From Streptococcus macacae NCTC 11558 (GTDB lineage Bacteria > Bacillota > Bacilli > Lactobacillales > Streptococcaceae), in assembly GCF_000187995.2 (NCBI RefSeq), contig NZ_AEUW02000001.1:806001-870000 (forward strand): a stretch of DNA of 64,000 nucleotides. The letters are read 5' to 3'. The position numbers and the translations under genes were made by a program. Under the pieces are notes generated by a model that was given only the letters and a program-made list of their open reading frames with translations, searched no databases and had not been told where the DNA came from. Below, piece by piece: positions 18,495 through 27,463 of this stretch; the first letter of the stretch is position 1; each line of letters begins with the position of its first letter.

Positions 18495-19262
18495 CTATTG
18501 ATCTTGGGATAAATAAGCCAGAACCTCTTCTCTTATCGCCTCTAAACGTTTGAAATTATTGACTTGAGATAAATGATAGCCTACAAAATAAGGAGAGGCA
18601 ACAAAGCGTGGAACAAGCTTACAAATCACGTGATGATCCAAACGATAGAAAAAGAGATTGTAAGACTGACAGCGTCCTGAAAAATACTCATTGAGAACAT
18701 AGCGAACCATTTTCTGAACAGCATCTGCCAATAAGTCAGAAGAAGCCGTTTCTCTTATAGCAATATTAAATTCACAAAAACCCATGAGCGGTTTATCAGA
18801 TAGGGTTATTTTAGCTTGAGAATCTGTTAATTCTTGAATCAATAAGCCTGTAAAATTTTCCTGAGAAATATCAGCATAAGCATCAGCCTTCTTAAAACCA
18901 ACTATCTGCATATGGGGATGCCGCAGACTGCCGCCAGATAAAGGACCAAAATTCTTAAAAAGAACAACTGAGGTAAAGCTTTGATCAGCCGCTAATTGCT
19001 GCCAAGCCTGCAGAGCAAAGCGAAAAAGCCTGCGATTGTGCTTGCTCTCATAGTTTGCAATATCTCCTAAATGCTGGCTGGACTCTATGATAATAGTCTG
19101 ATAGCTTTCATCTAAAACGGGATATTTGTTATCCAACCACATCAAACTGCCCTCTTGATCCAGAATTTTTTCTAAAGTATCTGGATGGCAAAAAGGACAA
19201 ATATCCTTATTAGTTGGCTTATCTTGAGCAATATGAGGGTGAAAAATCAAGGGCTGATTCAT
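18495..19262 (-). CDS. DUF4931 protein, HIT/GalT-like fold
   Basis: 255 residues. ICPFCHPD near residue 20 resembles the zinc Cys pair of galactose-1-phosphate uridylyltransferase, and GGSLRHPHMQIVG carries the H-x-H-x-Q histidine motif of the HIT/GalT superfamily. The assignment to DUF4931 is by overall pattern. A nucleotidyl-transfer or hydrolysis activity is plausible but the substrate is unknown. It overlaps the uracil-DNA glycosylase gene by four bases, so both are co-transcribed and translationally coupled. Confidence 0.75.
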   Translation of the reverse strand: MNQPLIFHPHIAQDKPTNKDICPFCHPDTLEKILDQEGSLMWLDNKYPVLDESYQTIIIESSQHLGDIANYESKHNRRLFRFALQAWQQLAADQSFTSVVLFKNFGPLSGGSLRHPHMQIVGFKKADAYADISQENFTGLLIQELTDSQAKITLSDKPLMGFCEFNIAIRETASSDLLADAVQKMVRYVLNEYFSGRCQSYNLFFYRLDHHVICKLVPRFVASPYFVGYHLSQVNNFKRLEAIREEVLAYLSQDQ

Positions 19263-19846
19263 TTCTTAATAACTTTCTGTATATGTCTTTTCAAATCTGG
19301 CACTACTTCTTCTTCAAACCAAGGATGCTTGGCCATCCAGATCCCGTTTCTAGGAGAAGGGTGAACAAGAGGAAAATAGTCTGGTAAATAAGTTTTATAG
19401 TCTTTAACAGTCTCTGTTAGCTTGACTGATTTCTTTTGGTGAAGATAGTATTTTTGAGCATAATTCCCAATCAAAATTGTCAATTGAATATCTGGCAAAA
19501 GGTCTAAAATTGGCTGATGCCATTTTTCAGCAAAACCTTTTCTTGGCGGTAAATCGCCTGATTTCCCTTTCCCTGGATAATAGAAATCCATGGGAATAAT
19601 CGCAAAATAACCTGAGTGATAAAAGGTATCGGCATCAACTCCCATCCACTCCCGTAAGCGTTCTCCGCTCTTATCATTCCAGTAAAGGCGGGATTCTTGT
19701 GCTTTGATACCTGGTGCTTGGCCAACGATATTAATGCGGGCTGTGACGGGCGCTGCAAAAAGCGGTTCAATATTTTTTTCCGTAAAACTTTTATTTTGTT
19801 TATCAGCCATAATAGCTTGAGTGATTTCTTTAATACTATTTACCAT
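19259..19846 (-). CDS. Uracil-DNA glycosylase family protein
   Basis: 195 residues. INIVGQAPGIKA (active-site loop) and LVHPSPRN (the second conserved motif) mark the uracil-DNA glycosylase superfamily; YYPGKGKSGDLPPRK fits the UdgX/MUG-like streptococcal group. It would remove uracil or related damaged bases in base-excision repair. The ATG at 19846 is eight bases after AGAGG, two codons inside the longest frame. The gene is first in a two-gene unit with the DUF4931 gene. Confidence 0.85.
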   Translation of the reverse strand: MVNSIKEITQAIMADKQNKSFTEKNIEPLFAAPVTARINIVGQAPGIKAQESRLYWNDKSGERLREWMGVDADTFYHSGYFAIIPMDFYYPGKGKSGDLPPRKGFAEKWHQPILDLLPDIQLTILIGNYAQKYYLHQKKSVKLTETVKDYKTYLPDYFPLVHPSPRNGIWMAKHPWFEEEVVPDLKRHIQKVIKK

Positions 19847-19946
19847 AATCAAGACCTCTTTCTTTTAACATCAGCTTAGTTTGTTAGATAATAAAAGATC
19901 AAAAAAGACTTGCTGCAGCTTAAATGAGAAATGGCTGCCTTTCTCA

Positions 19947-19967
19947 ATAAAAAGAGGCTATTGCTCT
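19947..19967 (-). terminator. pepV terminator
   Basis: On the minus strand AAAGAG-caatagc-CTCTTTTT follows the pepV stop within a few bases, giving a short stem and a U-run. Confidence 0.6.
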
Positions 19968-21374
19968 TTATTTGATTAATTCATAAATAGCTTCTGCATA
20001 AATAGCAGCTGCTTTATATAAGTCTTCCACTTCTATAAATTCATTGGCTTGGTGCATGGTATCTTCTGAGTGTGGGAACATTGCGCCAAAAGCAACACCG
20101 CGTTTCAAGAGACGGCCAAAGGTTCCGCCGCCAATGACCCACTCATGCCCCTTATCGCCTGTGTGCTTTTCATAAACAGACAGCAAAGTAGATACAAGCG
20201 GATCATCCATAGGGACATAATGTGGTTCATGCTGACGTTTAGACAGGGTTACTTTCTGAATGCCCGCTAGTTTTTCCAGACCAGCTTTAATCGTTTGGGC
20301 ATCCATTCCTTGCGGATAGCGAAAATTAAGAGCTATCGTATTATCTTTTGCATCTGCCTTAAACTGAAAAACACCAGGATTCATAGAGACAGAGCCCATC
20401 TTTTCATCAGTATAGGCAAGCCCTATTTTATTAGCATCATGATCATCCAGCAAGGTCTTGCCAGCCAACTCTAAATAAGCCTTGGCAGCCCCAGCAAAAT
20501 CAAATTGAGACAGAAAGAGTGCCAAGTAAGTTGCCCCATTAACTCCTGCTTCTGGTGTTGAGCCATGAGCAGATTTACCGTAAAAGCTTAAAACGAAGTC
20601 CCCTGCCTCTTCTTTTAGCTCTGCTGCTGGCTGATAATCTGCCGTAAAAGCATCCAGCTTAGCTTGCAGTTCTGACAGGGATACAGGGGCTGAAAATACA
20701 GCTGTGGCTGCTTCAGGAACCATATTATCACGCAGACCCCCGTTGAAAGATTTCAAGGAGAAAGAACCGCCATTATCCCCTCCAAAGTGAAGATAAGCTG
20801 TGACATTTCCCTTCTCTCCATTGATAATAGGAAAATAGGCATCTGGTGAAAAACCAAAGTCCGGCTCTGGCAGACCGACATGTTCGAAATAATAGTCCAT
20901 ATCCGCCCAGCCCGACTCTTCATCAGTACCGACAATAAAACGGACTTTTTTAGAAACAGGCAGCCCTAACTCTTTGATAATTTTTAGACCATAGTAACAA
21001 GCAATGGTTGGTCCTTTATCATCACTAGCACCACGCGCATAGAGTTTTCCGTTGATAATCTCAGGAAGATAAGGATCTATATTCCAGCCGCTGCCAGCAG
21101 GGACAACATCAAGATGAGCAAAGATGCCTAGCACTTCTTCACCTTGACCGTATTCAAAGTGTCCGGCATAATTATTGACATTTTTAGTTTCATAGCCATC
21201 ACGCTCTGCCATTTTTAAAAAATGTTCTAAAGCCTGAACAGGCCCCGGACCAAAAGGGTGTTTGGCATCTGCTTTACTGTCTTCGCGCTCTGATTTAATC
21301 TGCAAAAGCCTAAATAAATCAGCTAAAATATCTCCGCGACGTTTATCAACTTCTTTTTGAAAATCTACAAACAT
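19968..21374 (-). CDS. pepV: Dipeptidase PepV (M20 family)
   Basis: 468 residues. Zinc and catalytic motifs are readable: GIFAHLDVVPAGSGW (first zinc His and catalytic Asp), YARGASDDKGP (bridging Asp), VGTDEESGWADMDYY (catalytic Glu pair) and AMFPHSEDTMHQANE near the end (last zinc His). It cleaves dipeptides imported or released in the cytoplasm, supplying amino acids. The nitroreductase gene lies 11 bases upstream, so the two may form one transcript. A short terminator follows. Confidence 0.95.
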   Translation of the reverse strand: MFVDFQKEVDKRRGDILADLFRLLQIKSEREDSKADAKHPFGPGPVQALEHFLKMAERDGYETKNVNNYAGHFEYGQGEEVLGIFAHLDVVPAGSGWNIDPYLPEIINGKLYARGASDDKGPTIACYYGLKIIKELGLPVSKKVRFIVGTDEESGWADMDYYFEHVGLPEPDFGFSPDAYFPIINGEKGNVTAYLHFGGDNGGSFSLKSFNGGLRDNMVPEAATAVFSAPVSLSELQAKLDAFTADYQPAAELKEEAGDFVLSFYGKSAHGSTPEAGVNGATYLALFLSQFDFAGAAKAYLELAGKTLLDDHDANKIGLAYTDEKMGSVSMNPGVFQFKADAKDNTIALNFRYPQGMDAQTIKAGLEKLAGIQKVTLSKRQHEPHYVPMDDPLVSTLLSVYEKHTGDKGHEWVIGGGTFGRLLKRGVAFGAMFPHSEDTMHQANEFIEVEDLYKAAAIYAEAIYELIK

Positions 21375-21385
21375 CTTCTATTTTC

Positions 21386-21988
21386 CTATCTTTCTTCAAT
21401 AATCTCATCAACCGGCAAACGGTAGCTTGGTTCCAATTTTTCATCGGAATAGCCAACTGTGATCAGCAATTCCGGACGGAATCTATCATCAATAGCTAAG
21501 ATAGCATTGATCTTTGATTTATCAAACCCTAAAATCATATTAGAAGCCAAACCCTGATCTGTCAAAGCAAGGACTAAATTCATAGCTACAAGTCCGGCAT
21601 TCAAAGCAAGGTATTCCCCCTTTGTCCCTTCATCAAAAGAAGCAAAACGCGGCGGCAGTGTTTCCATAAAATAACCAATCATATTATCCGAAAGATTTTT
21701 GCTGCCAATTCGAGCAATTTTACGAGAACGCTGAATAAGATCCGTATCCGTAAATAAGGCGATCACATACTGTGCCTCTTCTACTTGAGCTTTATTTAAA
21801 GCAGGTAGATCTTTAGCAAGATCAGCTTTTTTCTCCTTAATGACGACAAACTTCCAAGGCTGTATATTATGTGCACTTGGTGCTAACTGTGCTATTTCAA
21901 TTGCTGTTCTGATATCTTTAAAATCCACTTCTTTAGCATTAAAATGTTTAGTAGCATGGCGCTTTTTATTTAGCTCTAAAAACTTCAT
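21386..21988 (-). CDS. Nitroreductase family FMN oxidoreductase
   Basis: 200 residues from the family-typical start MKFLELNKKRHATKHFNAK. RTAIEIAQLAPSAHNIQPWK is the FMN-binding motif, and the C-terminus reads RPELLITVGYSDEKLEPSYRLP. Such NAD(P)H-dependent enzymes reduce nitro compounds or quinones. The start is uncertain: the ATG at 21988 matches homologues but has no ribosome site, whereas an in-frame TTG at 22057 is five bases after AAAAGGA and would add 23 residues. It precedes pepV by 11 bases. Confidence 0.85.
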   Translation of the reverse strand: MKFLELNKKRHATKHFNAKEVDFKDIRTAIEIAQLAPSAHNIQPWKFVVIKEKKADLAKDLPALNKAQVEEAQYVIALFTDTDLIQRSRKIARIGSKNLSDNMIGYFMETLPPRFASFDEGTKGEYLALNAGLVAMNLVLALTDQGLASNMILGFDKSKINAILAIDDRFRPELLITVGYSDEKLEPSYRLPVDEIIEER

Positions 21989-22199
21989 AAGCAAACACAA
22001 AGAACTGCCTAACCTTCCTAAATGGTGAAAAACTTCTACCTTTAGGTAGTAATTCAAGGCCGTCCTTTTATTCTTCTTTCTAATTTTATATTTGTCCTTC
22101 TATTTTACCATAAAAATACCTCTTATACTTAAAAACTCTCTGATAGGCAGATTTTAAAAAAAAGTTCTTTCTGCTTAAAGCCACTAGTTCGTCTTGAAA

Positions 22200-23435
22200 T
22201 CAAAGAAAATGTTGAAAATGTTCCACCGTTGCCTGCCAGCTCCTTCTGGTTTCTGACTGAATAACAGAAAGCGGCCATTTCCTATACCTCCAATTAGGCT
22301 GATAACTGACAGTATTCATATGCCCTAGATGAGGAGTTATCAAAAAATCATGTTTCGTATTGTCCTTTAGCTGCTTCATGATATTTGTAACAGCTCCGTA
22401 AGCGTCCCAAATTTCATCCTCTAAAGCGGCGATGAAAAGACAAGGAGCAGAAATATCTGCCATGGAAAAAAGACTGGCTGTATTTTTCTTCAATAGCTTT
22501 TTATGGAAAAATCGTTCTGCTGCAAAATTTAAAAGCTGAAACTTGGTATAAGGAATTTCCTTTTCTCTGTAAGTCCAAGAAGAACAGCCAGCATTCCATT
22601 TGCCTTTAAGCCCTTCATAGACACAATCTGTCGGAGCATTAGCGACTATTGCTTTAATCTCCTGAAAATAAGAAGCTGCTAGGAGTGCCAGCTCTGCTCC
22701 CTTGGAGCGGCCATAAATTCCTATTCTTTGAGAATCTACGAGGCTTGATGATTTTAAAAAAGCCAAGGCTTCTTCAATACTCTCTAGAGGAATTCGACAA
22801 AGATCAGCAGGCAAGCCATCTAAACCAAAATAAGCAAGAGACATTGTTACAAAACCTCTGCTGGCTAGCAGTTGTGCTATATTTTGTGCTTTTTCTAAAC
22901 CTCCTTCACTTCCACTTAGAACGATAATAGCTGGGCGATTTCGCCATTCTTTCCCATAGAATAACCTTGCTTTAGCTTTGTTCAGGTATATGTTTTTAAA
23001 ACGTAACGTTTTTGGCAGATAATATCTTTGAAAAGAACAGCAGCCGATTGCCGTATTATCCTTGAAAGCGGTGATCTTGCAATAAAAACGATCGTTTAAA
23101 GATAAATCTTTAAATACAGGAGTTTGACTTTTCCTCTTTCTTTTTCGTTCAGGCTGAGCAGTCTCAAAAAGCCCCATAGCATTAATCCCTGTATAGCTTC
23201 CTTTAAGAGCAGGAGTTTTTGATAAATCAATTTGTCCCTTGCTGTCTGTCAGAAAAACAGCTGATGAGCGCCACTTAACTTTGGAATCAAGTGTCATCGG
23301 GGCATTAATGCAATAATAATCCTCTAGTTCAAGAACTAAGCGGATCTCAGTAAAAATCGGCAAATGGCTGACAGTAATCCTTAAATCCTGATCGGCCATC
23401 TGTTCTTTATCGCTTATTTGAAAATGACAGGCCAT
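22200..23435 (-). CDS. Acyl-CoA thioesterase / BAAT C-terminal domain alpha/beta hydrolase
   Basis: 411 residues with two parts. The N-terminal beta-rich domain (about 1-140) resembles the Bile_Hydr_Trans domain. The C-terminal alpha/beta hydrolase (about 165-411) has IIVLSGSEGGLEKAQNIAQL, then IGIYGRSKGAELALLAAS (nucleophile Ser), and a late GHMNTVSYQP His region. The family includes mammalian acyl-CoA thioesterases and bile acid conjugating enzymes; bacterial substrates are mostly unknown. GGAG sits six bases before the ATG. It is four bases downstream of a marR gene and shares its promoter. Confidence 0.85.
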   Translation of the reverse strand: MACHFQISDKEQMADQDLRITVSHLPIFTEIRLVLELEDYYCINAPMTLDSKVKWRSSAVFLTDSKGQIDLSKTPALKGSYTGINAMGLFETAQPERKRKRKSQTPVFKDLSLNDRFYCKITAFKDNTAIGCCSFQRYYLPKTLRFKNIYLNKAKARLFYGKEWRNRPAIIVLSGSEGGLEKAQNIAQLLASRGFVTMSLAYFGLDGLPADLCRIPLESIEEALAFLKSSSLVDSQRIGIYGRSKGAELALLAASYFQEIKAIVANAPTDCVYEGLKGKWNAGCSSWTYREKEIPYTKFQLLNFAAERFFHKKLLKKNTASLFSMADISAPCLFIAALEDEIWDAYGAVTNIMKQLKDNTKHDFLITPHLGHMNTVSYQPNWRYRKWPLSVIQSETRRSWQATVEHFQHFL

Positions 23436-23438
23436 TTT

Positions 23439-23885
23439 TCACTCCTTCTCACCATTCCAAGGCAAATGATCCCAAAAATACTCCACTTCAGACATCAGCT
23501 GACTGAGCATTTGAAAAAATTCTTCTGGATACTGCTTTAATAGGACTTCTAAATGTTCATTAAGATAGCTATGCTGCTGATAATGTTCCTGGCAAACGGC
23601 CTGCCCCTGCTCAGTCAATTCAAAATTAAAACGTTTATCATCAACTTTAACTCTGTTAATATAGTGTTTTCTTTCCAGCTTTTTAATCACTTGCGTTACA
23701 GCACTGCGGCTGATATTTCTTTCTCTAGAGATATCGGCTAGCGTTAACTGTGAATTCTTAGCCAACAAAACGATGGTCTGAACTTCTGCAAAATTTAAGT
23801 CCTTTATCGTATGCTGTTTATACTCCAATTCCTTGTATTTTTGAAAAAATGTATTCATTTCCAAAATTATTTTTTGATAATTCAT
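23439..23885 (-). CDS. MarR-family transcriptional regulator
   Basis: 148 residues. The winged helix is clear: QLTLADISRERNISRSAVTQ (helix-turn-helix), VIKKLERKHYINRVKVDDKR (wing), and ELTEQGQAV. MarR proteins are dimeric repressors that usually respond to phenolic or lipophilic ligands. A perfect 19-base palindrome overlaps its own -10 box, so autorepression together with the downstream acyl hydrolase is very likely. A ligand related to acyl or bile compounds is inference from that neighbour. Confidence 0.92.
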   Translation of the reverse strand: MNYQKIILEMNTFFQKYKELEYKQHTIKDLNFAEVQTIVLLAKNSQLTLADISRERNISRSAVTQVIKKLERKHYINRVKVDDKRFNFELTEQGQAVCQEHYQQHSYLNEHLEVLLKQYPEEFFQMLSQLMSEVEYFWDHLPWNGEKE

Positions 23886-23900
23886 CTTAATCTCTCTTTA

Positions 23901-23944
23901 TTGTTAAGTAACTTAACAATAACAAAAAGAAGACTTTTTGTCAA
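23901..23944 (-). promoter_or_regulatory. marR promoter with palindromic operator
   Basis: Minus-strand TTGACA (23939-23944), 17-base spacer, TATTGT (23916-23921). The palindrome TTGTTAAGTAACTTAACAA (23901-23919) covers the -10 and the transcription start, a classic MarR repression site. Confidence 0.8.
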
Positions 23945-24009
23945 TATCAAAAAAGAAAAACCGCTATATGCGATTTTTCCTATTCATTTGTCATAGCCAC
24001 TAAACAACC

Positions 24010-25806
24010 TTACTTAACCCTTGTTTGATTAGTGTTACTTTGCAGTACTTCCTGTAAATTTTCGGCAACTTTCTGCGGGATACCAAGCTTTGTTAATTCT
24101 TTAAGATCAGCTGCCTGTATTTTATTCAAGCTCTTAAAATGACGCAGCAGTTTTTGCTTACGCTTAGGACCTAACCCTGCAATGCCATCTAACTTAGAAG
24201 AAAAAGAGTTTTTAGAACGCACTTGTCTGTGAAAGGTAATAGCAAAGCGATGAACTTCATCCTGAATACGATGGAGCAGGAAAAATTCTTCAGAATGTCG
24301 AGGCAGATCAATAACCTCTAAGGGATCTCCAAAGAGTAATTCCTGCGTCTGGTGTTTGTCATTCTTTTGCAGACCAGCAACCGGAATGGCAAGACCCAGT
24401 TCTTTTTCAATAACTTCTTTAGCGATATTAACCTGTCCTTGCCCGCCGTCAATAATGATTAAGTCAGGAGGTCTTAAACCTTCTTTTTGGATACGGGAGT
24501 AACGACGGCGGATAACCTCACGCATAGAAGCATAATCATCAGGCCCAAGGACTGTTTTGATCTTATATTTACGGTACTCTTTTTTATTTGGCTTGCCATT
24601 TTCAAAAACGACCATGGCTGAAACAGGACTGGTTCCCATGATATTTGAATTATCAAAAGCCTCAATACGAAAAGGTATCGGGATATTCATCAGCCGGCCT
24701 AAATTTTCAACGGCTCCCTGCGTCTTTCTAAAGTCTTTCTCCAGAAGGTTAAATTTCTGCTGCAGACTGACACGGGCATTTTTGTTTGCTAAATTAACCA
24801 GCTGCTTTTTTTCACCGCGCTGAGGTTTCATTACTTTAGTATCTACTATGGCCCGAACAGACTTCTCATCCACAGCAGCTGGAATAAAAATTTCCCGAGG
24901 AATTAAATGTTTGCTGTCTTGATAAAACTGACCCAGATAGGTTAAAAAGTCTTCTTCTGCTTCGTTGTAGTAAGGAAACATATTCACATCACGCTGTATC
25001 AGCTTACCCTGCCGGACAAAGAAGACCTGAACACACATCCAGCCTTTCTCTACATAATAACCAAAGATATCACGGTCTAGCATATCTTGGGCCATAACAC
25101 GCTGCTTTGTCCGCAAAATACCAATCGCACTGATCAGATCGCGATATTCTGCTGCCCTTTCAAATTCCATATCTTCAGCCATTTTTTCCATCTTCTCGCG
25201 CAGCTGATTCACAATCTTATTATCATGTCCATTAAGGAAATTTTTGACATCTTCAATCATCTGGTCATAGTAAGCCTTATCGGTATGGCAAATGGTATGC
25301 GCCGAGCACTGGCCAATATGATAATAAAAACAGACTTTCTCTGGCGGATTCTTGCATTTGCGGAAAGGAAAAATACGATCCAGCAGTTTTTTGATTTCAT
25401 TAGCTGCACCTGAATCTGGATAAGGACCAAAATAGTGCCCTTTGTCTTTCTTTACCTGACGTGTGATAAGCAGCCGCGGATACTTTTCATTCGTTATTTT
25501 GATAAAAGGATAAGATTTATCATCTTTGAGTCTGATATTGTACTTAGGCATGTTTTCTTGAATCAGATTAATTTCAAGCAATAAGGCCTCAATATTGGAC
25601 TCTGTCACAATATATTCAAAATCAGCAATCTCAGAAACCAGCATTTCTGTTTTTGTATCATGACTGCCTCTAAAATAAGAACGCACGCGGTTTTTTAGAT
25701 TTTTAGCTTTCCCTACATAAATAATATGCCCAGTCTTATCCTTATGGAGATAACATCCTGGACTATCTGGCAGTAAAGAAAGTTTATATTCAATCAGTTG
25801 ATTCAT
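24010..25806 (-). CDS. uvrC: Excinuclease ABC subunit C
   Basis: 598 residues, the usual streptococcal length. The N-terminal GIY-YIG nuclease is visible ([20 protein letters not shown], then [13 protein letters not shown]). It is followed by a UVR motif ([19 protein letters not shown]), an RNase H-like nuclease ([21 protein letters not shown]) and C-terminal HhH motifs. With UvrA and UvrB it makes both incisions in nucleotide-excision repair. The ATG at 25806 is chosen over an upstream in-frame start because homologues begin MNQLIEYKL and because a -10 box ends exactly six bases before it. Confidence 0.97.
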   Translation of the reverse strand: MNQLIEYKLSLLPDSPGCYLHKDKTGHIIYVGKAKNLKNRVRSYFRGSHDTKTEMLVSEIADFEYIVTESNIEALLLEINLIQENMPKYNIRLKDDKSYPFIKITNEKYPRLLITRQVKKDKGHYFGPYPDSGAANEIKKLLDRIFPFRKCKNPPEKVCFYYHIGQCSAHTICHTDKAYYDQMIEDVKNFLNGHDNKIVNQLREKMEKMAEDMEFERAAEYRDLISAIGILRTKQRVMAQDMLDRDIFGYYVEKGWMCVQVFFVRQGKLIQRDVNMFPYYNEAEEDFLTYLGQFYQDSKHLIPREIFIPAAVDEKSVRAIVDTKVMKPQRGEKKQLVNLANKNARVSLQQKFNLLEKDFRKTQGAVENLGRLMNIPIPFRIEAFDNSNIMGTSPVSAMVVFENGKPNKKEYRKYKIKTVLGPDDYASMREVIRRRYSRIQKEGLRPPDLIIIDGGQGQVNIAKEVIEKELGLAIPVAGLQKNDKHQTQELLFGDPLEVIDLPRHSEEFFLLHRIQDEVHRFAITFHRQVRSKNSFSSKLDGIAGLGPKRKQKLLRHFKSLNKIQAADLKELTKLGIPQKVAENLQEVLQSNTNQTRVK

Positions 25807-25821
25807 AATATCATTATAGCA
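25807..25821 (-). promoter_or_regulatory. uvrC extended -10 promoter; predicted leaderless start
   Basis: TGC-TATAAT (-10 at 25813-25818) followed by exactly six bases and the uvrC ATG. The -35 region is weak, as expected for an extended -10 promoter. No ribosome site fits. Confidence 0.6.
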
Positions 25822-25970
25822 AAAACTCACCGATTTTTCTGACGGCAAACTTTTGAAAATACTTAGGTTATTTCCTAATCAAAGATGGATTATTGTTCTT
25901 ATTTGCCAGCCTATCAGACTAATTTTCTGCCCAACCATCGCTTATGATTTTAACGGCAAGCCCTTATCCT

Positions 25971-26022
25971 AAAAAAAGAGAGTCAGATAAAATGGCGATG
26001 GTATCATTTATCTCACTCTCCA
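25971..26022 (-). terminator. Terminator after the cupin-CMD operon
   Basis: On the minus strand GAGAGTGAGATAAATG pairs with CATTTTATCTGACTCTC (one bulge), followed by seven Ts. It separates this operon from uvrC. Confidence 0.85.
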
Positions 26023-26056
26023 TACAATTGAAGTTGATGATATTTGAAATGAAACA

Positions 26057-26377
26057 TTAATCCTTCCAAATATCCTTTGCTAAATTAAAGACTGCCCAGG
26101 CTTTTGGCCAGCCGACATAAAAGGCTGCATGGGTGATAATGGCTGCGATTTCTTCCTTGCTTACGCCGTTGTTTTTAGCATTTTGCAAATGATAAATGAA
26201 AGACTTATCCGTAATTCCAGAAGACATCAAAGCCACAACCGTAACAATACAGCGTGTTTTAAGATCAATATCTTGGTTATTCCAATTTTCTCCAAAAAGA
26301 ATATCATCATTATAGTGCGCAAAATCTGGCGCAAAATCTCCTAAACGATCCCGGCCAGCTGTTTGTTTAATGGTCAT
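26057..26377 (-). CDS. Carboxymuconolactone decarboxylase (CMD/AhpD-like) family protein
   Basis: 106 residues, alpha-helical. The sequence GENWNNQDIDLKTRCIVTVV, ALMSSGI, then FYVGWPKAWAVFNLAKDIW is typical of stand-alone CMD proteins. The usual AhpD-type CxxC is not present, so a thiol peroxidase-reductase role is unlikely. Its start overlaps the cupin stop by one base. CMD plus cupin pairs under MerR control are common in Firmicutes and are often tied to quinone or aldehyde stress; the reaction is unproven. Confidence 0.85.
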   Translation of the reverse strand: MTIKQTAGRDRLGDFAPDFAHYNDDILFGENWNNQDIDLKTRCIVTVVALMSSGITDKSFIYHLQNAKNNGVSKEEIAAIITHAAFYVGWPKAWAVFNLAKDIWKD

Positions 26378-26817
26378 TAGTCCTTCTCCTTTTCTTTAGC
26401 TTCTTTGTTAGCTTGTTCATACTGTACCTCACTAACAGCTTCATACCATTTAGCATTGCCTGCTGTAATAGCTACATGGCTGAACCAAGCATCTGCAGTC
26501 GCACCGTGCCAGTGCTTGACGCCGTCTCTAGTGACAACAACATCTCCCTGCTTCAATAACTGCGCTGCTTTTCCTTCTTCTTGATAAAGGCCTTGACCGC
26601 CTGTAACCAAGAGAATTTGATAGCCATCAATATGAGCATGCCAATTATTACGGCAGCCAGGTTCAAACGTAACATTACCAACACTAAAATGCTGATCTGG
26701 TGCTTGTGCCAGCATATTGACATAAGACTGCCCTATAAAAACATCAGCATACTTTTCATTTTTTTCACCTGTTGGAAAGACACCGCCGTTATCTTTTAGT
26801 TCTTCAAATTTTACCAT
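26377..26817 (-). CDS. Cupin-domain protein
   Basis: 146 residues. A single cupin barrel: NVTFEPGCRNNWHAHIDGYQ (cupin motif 1 with two His), QILLVTGGQGLYQEEGK, GDVVVTRDGVKHWHGATAD (motif 2). It likely binds one divalent metal. The ATG at 26817 is six bases after GAAGG; the ATG just before is too close. It sits 83 bases after a merR gene and overlaps the CMD gene. The pair is probably one detoxification operon; substrate unknown. Confidence 0.88.
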   Translation of the reverse strand: MVKFEELKDNGGVFPTGEKNEKYADVFIGQSYVNMLAQAPDQHFSVGNVTFEPGCRNNWHAHIDGYQILLVTGGQGLYQEEGKAAQLLKQGDVVVTRDGVKHWHGATADAWFSHVAITAGNAKWYEAVSEVQYEQANKEAKEKEKD

Positions 26818-26900
26818 CATTAACCTTCTTTCTTTTATTAGGCTCCTATTTTTAGAAGTTTTCTTTCATTTTACCATAAATAGAAACAAGCAGTCTTTAT

Positions 26901-27302
26901 CTACATTTCATCTTGCTTTTCTTCACTGTCAAAAAGCCTGTGCTCACAATTTTGAAGGAAGTTTTTATAATTTTTAATCTTATAATTTAGACGTTCCCTT
27001 GCTTGAGTCAGCTCATCCAGTCTGGCATCCATTTCTTTGCGCTGCTCTATAAGGAGCTGCAGGCGTGCTTCTTCATTGCCTGTGCCTTCTTCTAAAAGAG
27101 AAATATAATCGGTAAGAGCCTCAACACTCATCCCAGCCTTGCGAAAACATCTGACAAAATCCAAAATAGCAACATCATGTTTTGTAAAATTTCGAATTCC
27201 AGATTTAGTACGAGCTATAGGAGGAATCAGGCCAATTCGCTCATAATAGCGAATAGTATCTGCAGACATACCGGTTAGATCACTAACCTTTTTAATATTC
27301 AT
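26901..27302 (-). CDS. MerR-family transcriptional regulator
   Basis: 133 residues. The N-terminal winged HTH is clear (MNIKKVSDLTGMSADTIRYY, ERIGLIPPIARTKSGIRNF), followed by a coiled-coil dimer helix (KEMDARLDELTQARERLNYK). There is a Cys near the C-terminus (NCEHRLF), as in some NmlR/AdhR-type aldehyde or electrophile sensors, but no metal-binding Cys set. The start at 27302 fits homologues. Its promoter has the 19-base spacer characteristic of MerR activation. It probably controls itself and the cupin-CMD pair. Confidence 0.9.
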   Translation of the reverse strand: MNIKKVSDLTGMSADTIRYYERIGLIPPIARTKSGIRNFTKHDVAILDFVRCFRKAGMSVEALTDYISLLEEGTGNEEARLQLLIEQRKEMDARLDELTQARERLNYKIKNYKNFLQNCEHRLFDSEEKQDEM

Positions 27303-27335
27303 AACATCATTTCTTTCCTTACAATTTACAGTTCC

Positions 27336-27366
27336 ATTATAAACCTTAGAGTGCACTTAAAGTCAA
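27336..27366 (-). promoter_or_regulatory. MerR-type promoter with 19-base spacer and dyad
   Basis: Minus-strand TTGACT (27361-27366), 19-base spacer, TATAAT (27336-27341). The spacer holds the near-palindrome TTAAGTGCACTCTAA. A 19-base spacer bearing a dyad is the signature of MerR-activated promoters. Confidence 0.8.
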
Positions 27367-27463
27367 TAGTATTTAAGAAAAAACTACTAACAGCAGATTT
27401 ACCGCACAAGTTTTAAAAAATATGGTATGATAATAGAGGTTTTTACCTTAGAAAGGTTCAACA

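Noticed and set aside
22058..22199. Extension of the nitroreductase gene or a separate small gene in this gap
   Set aside because: Only a possible TTG start at 22057 is supported by a ribosome site; nothing else in the gap looks coding.
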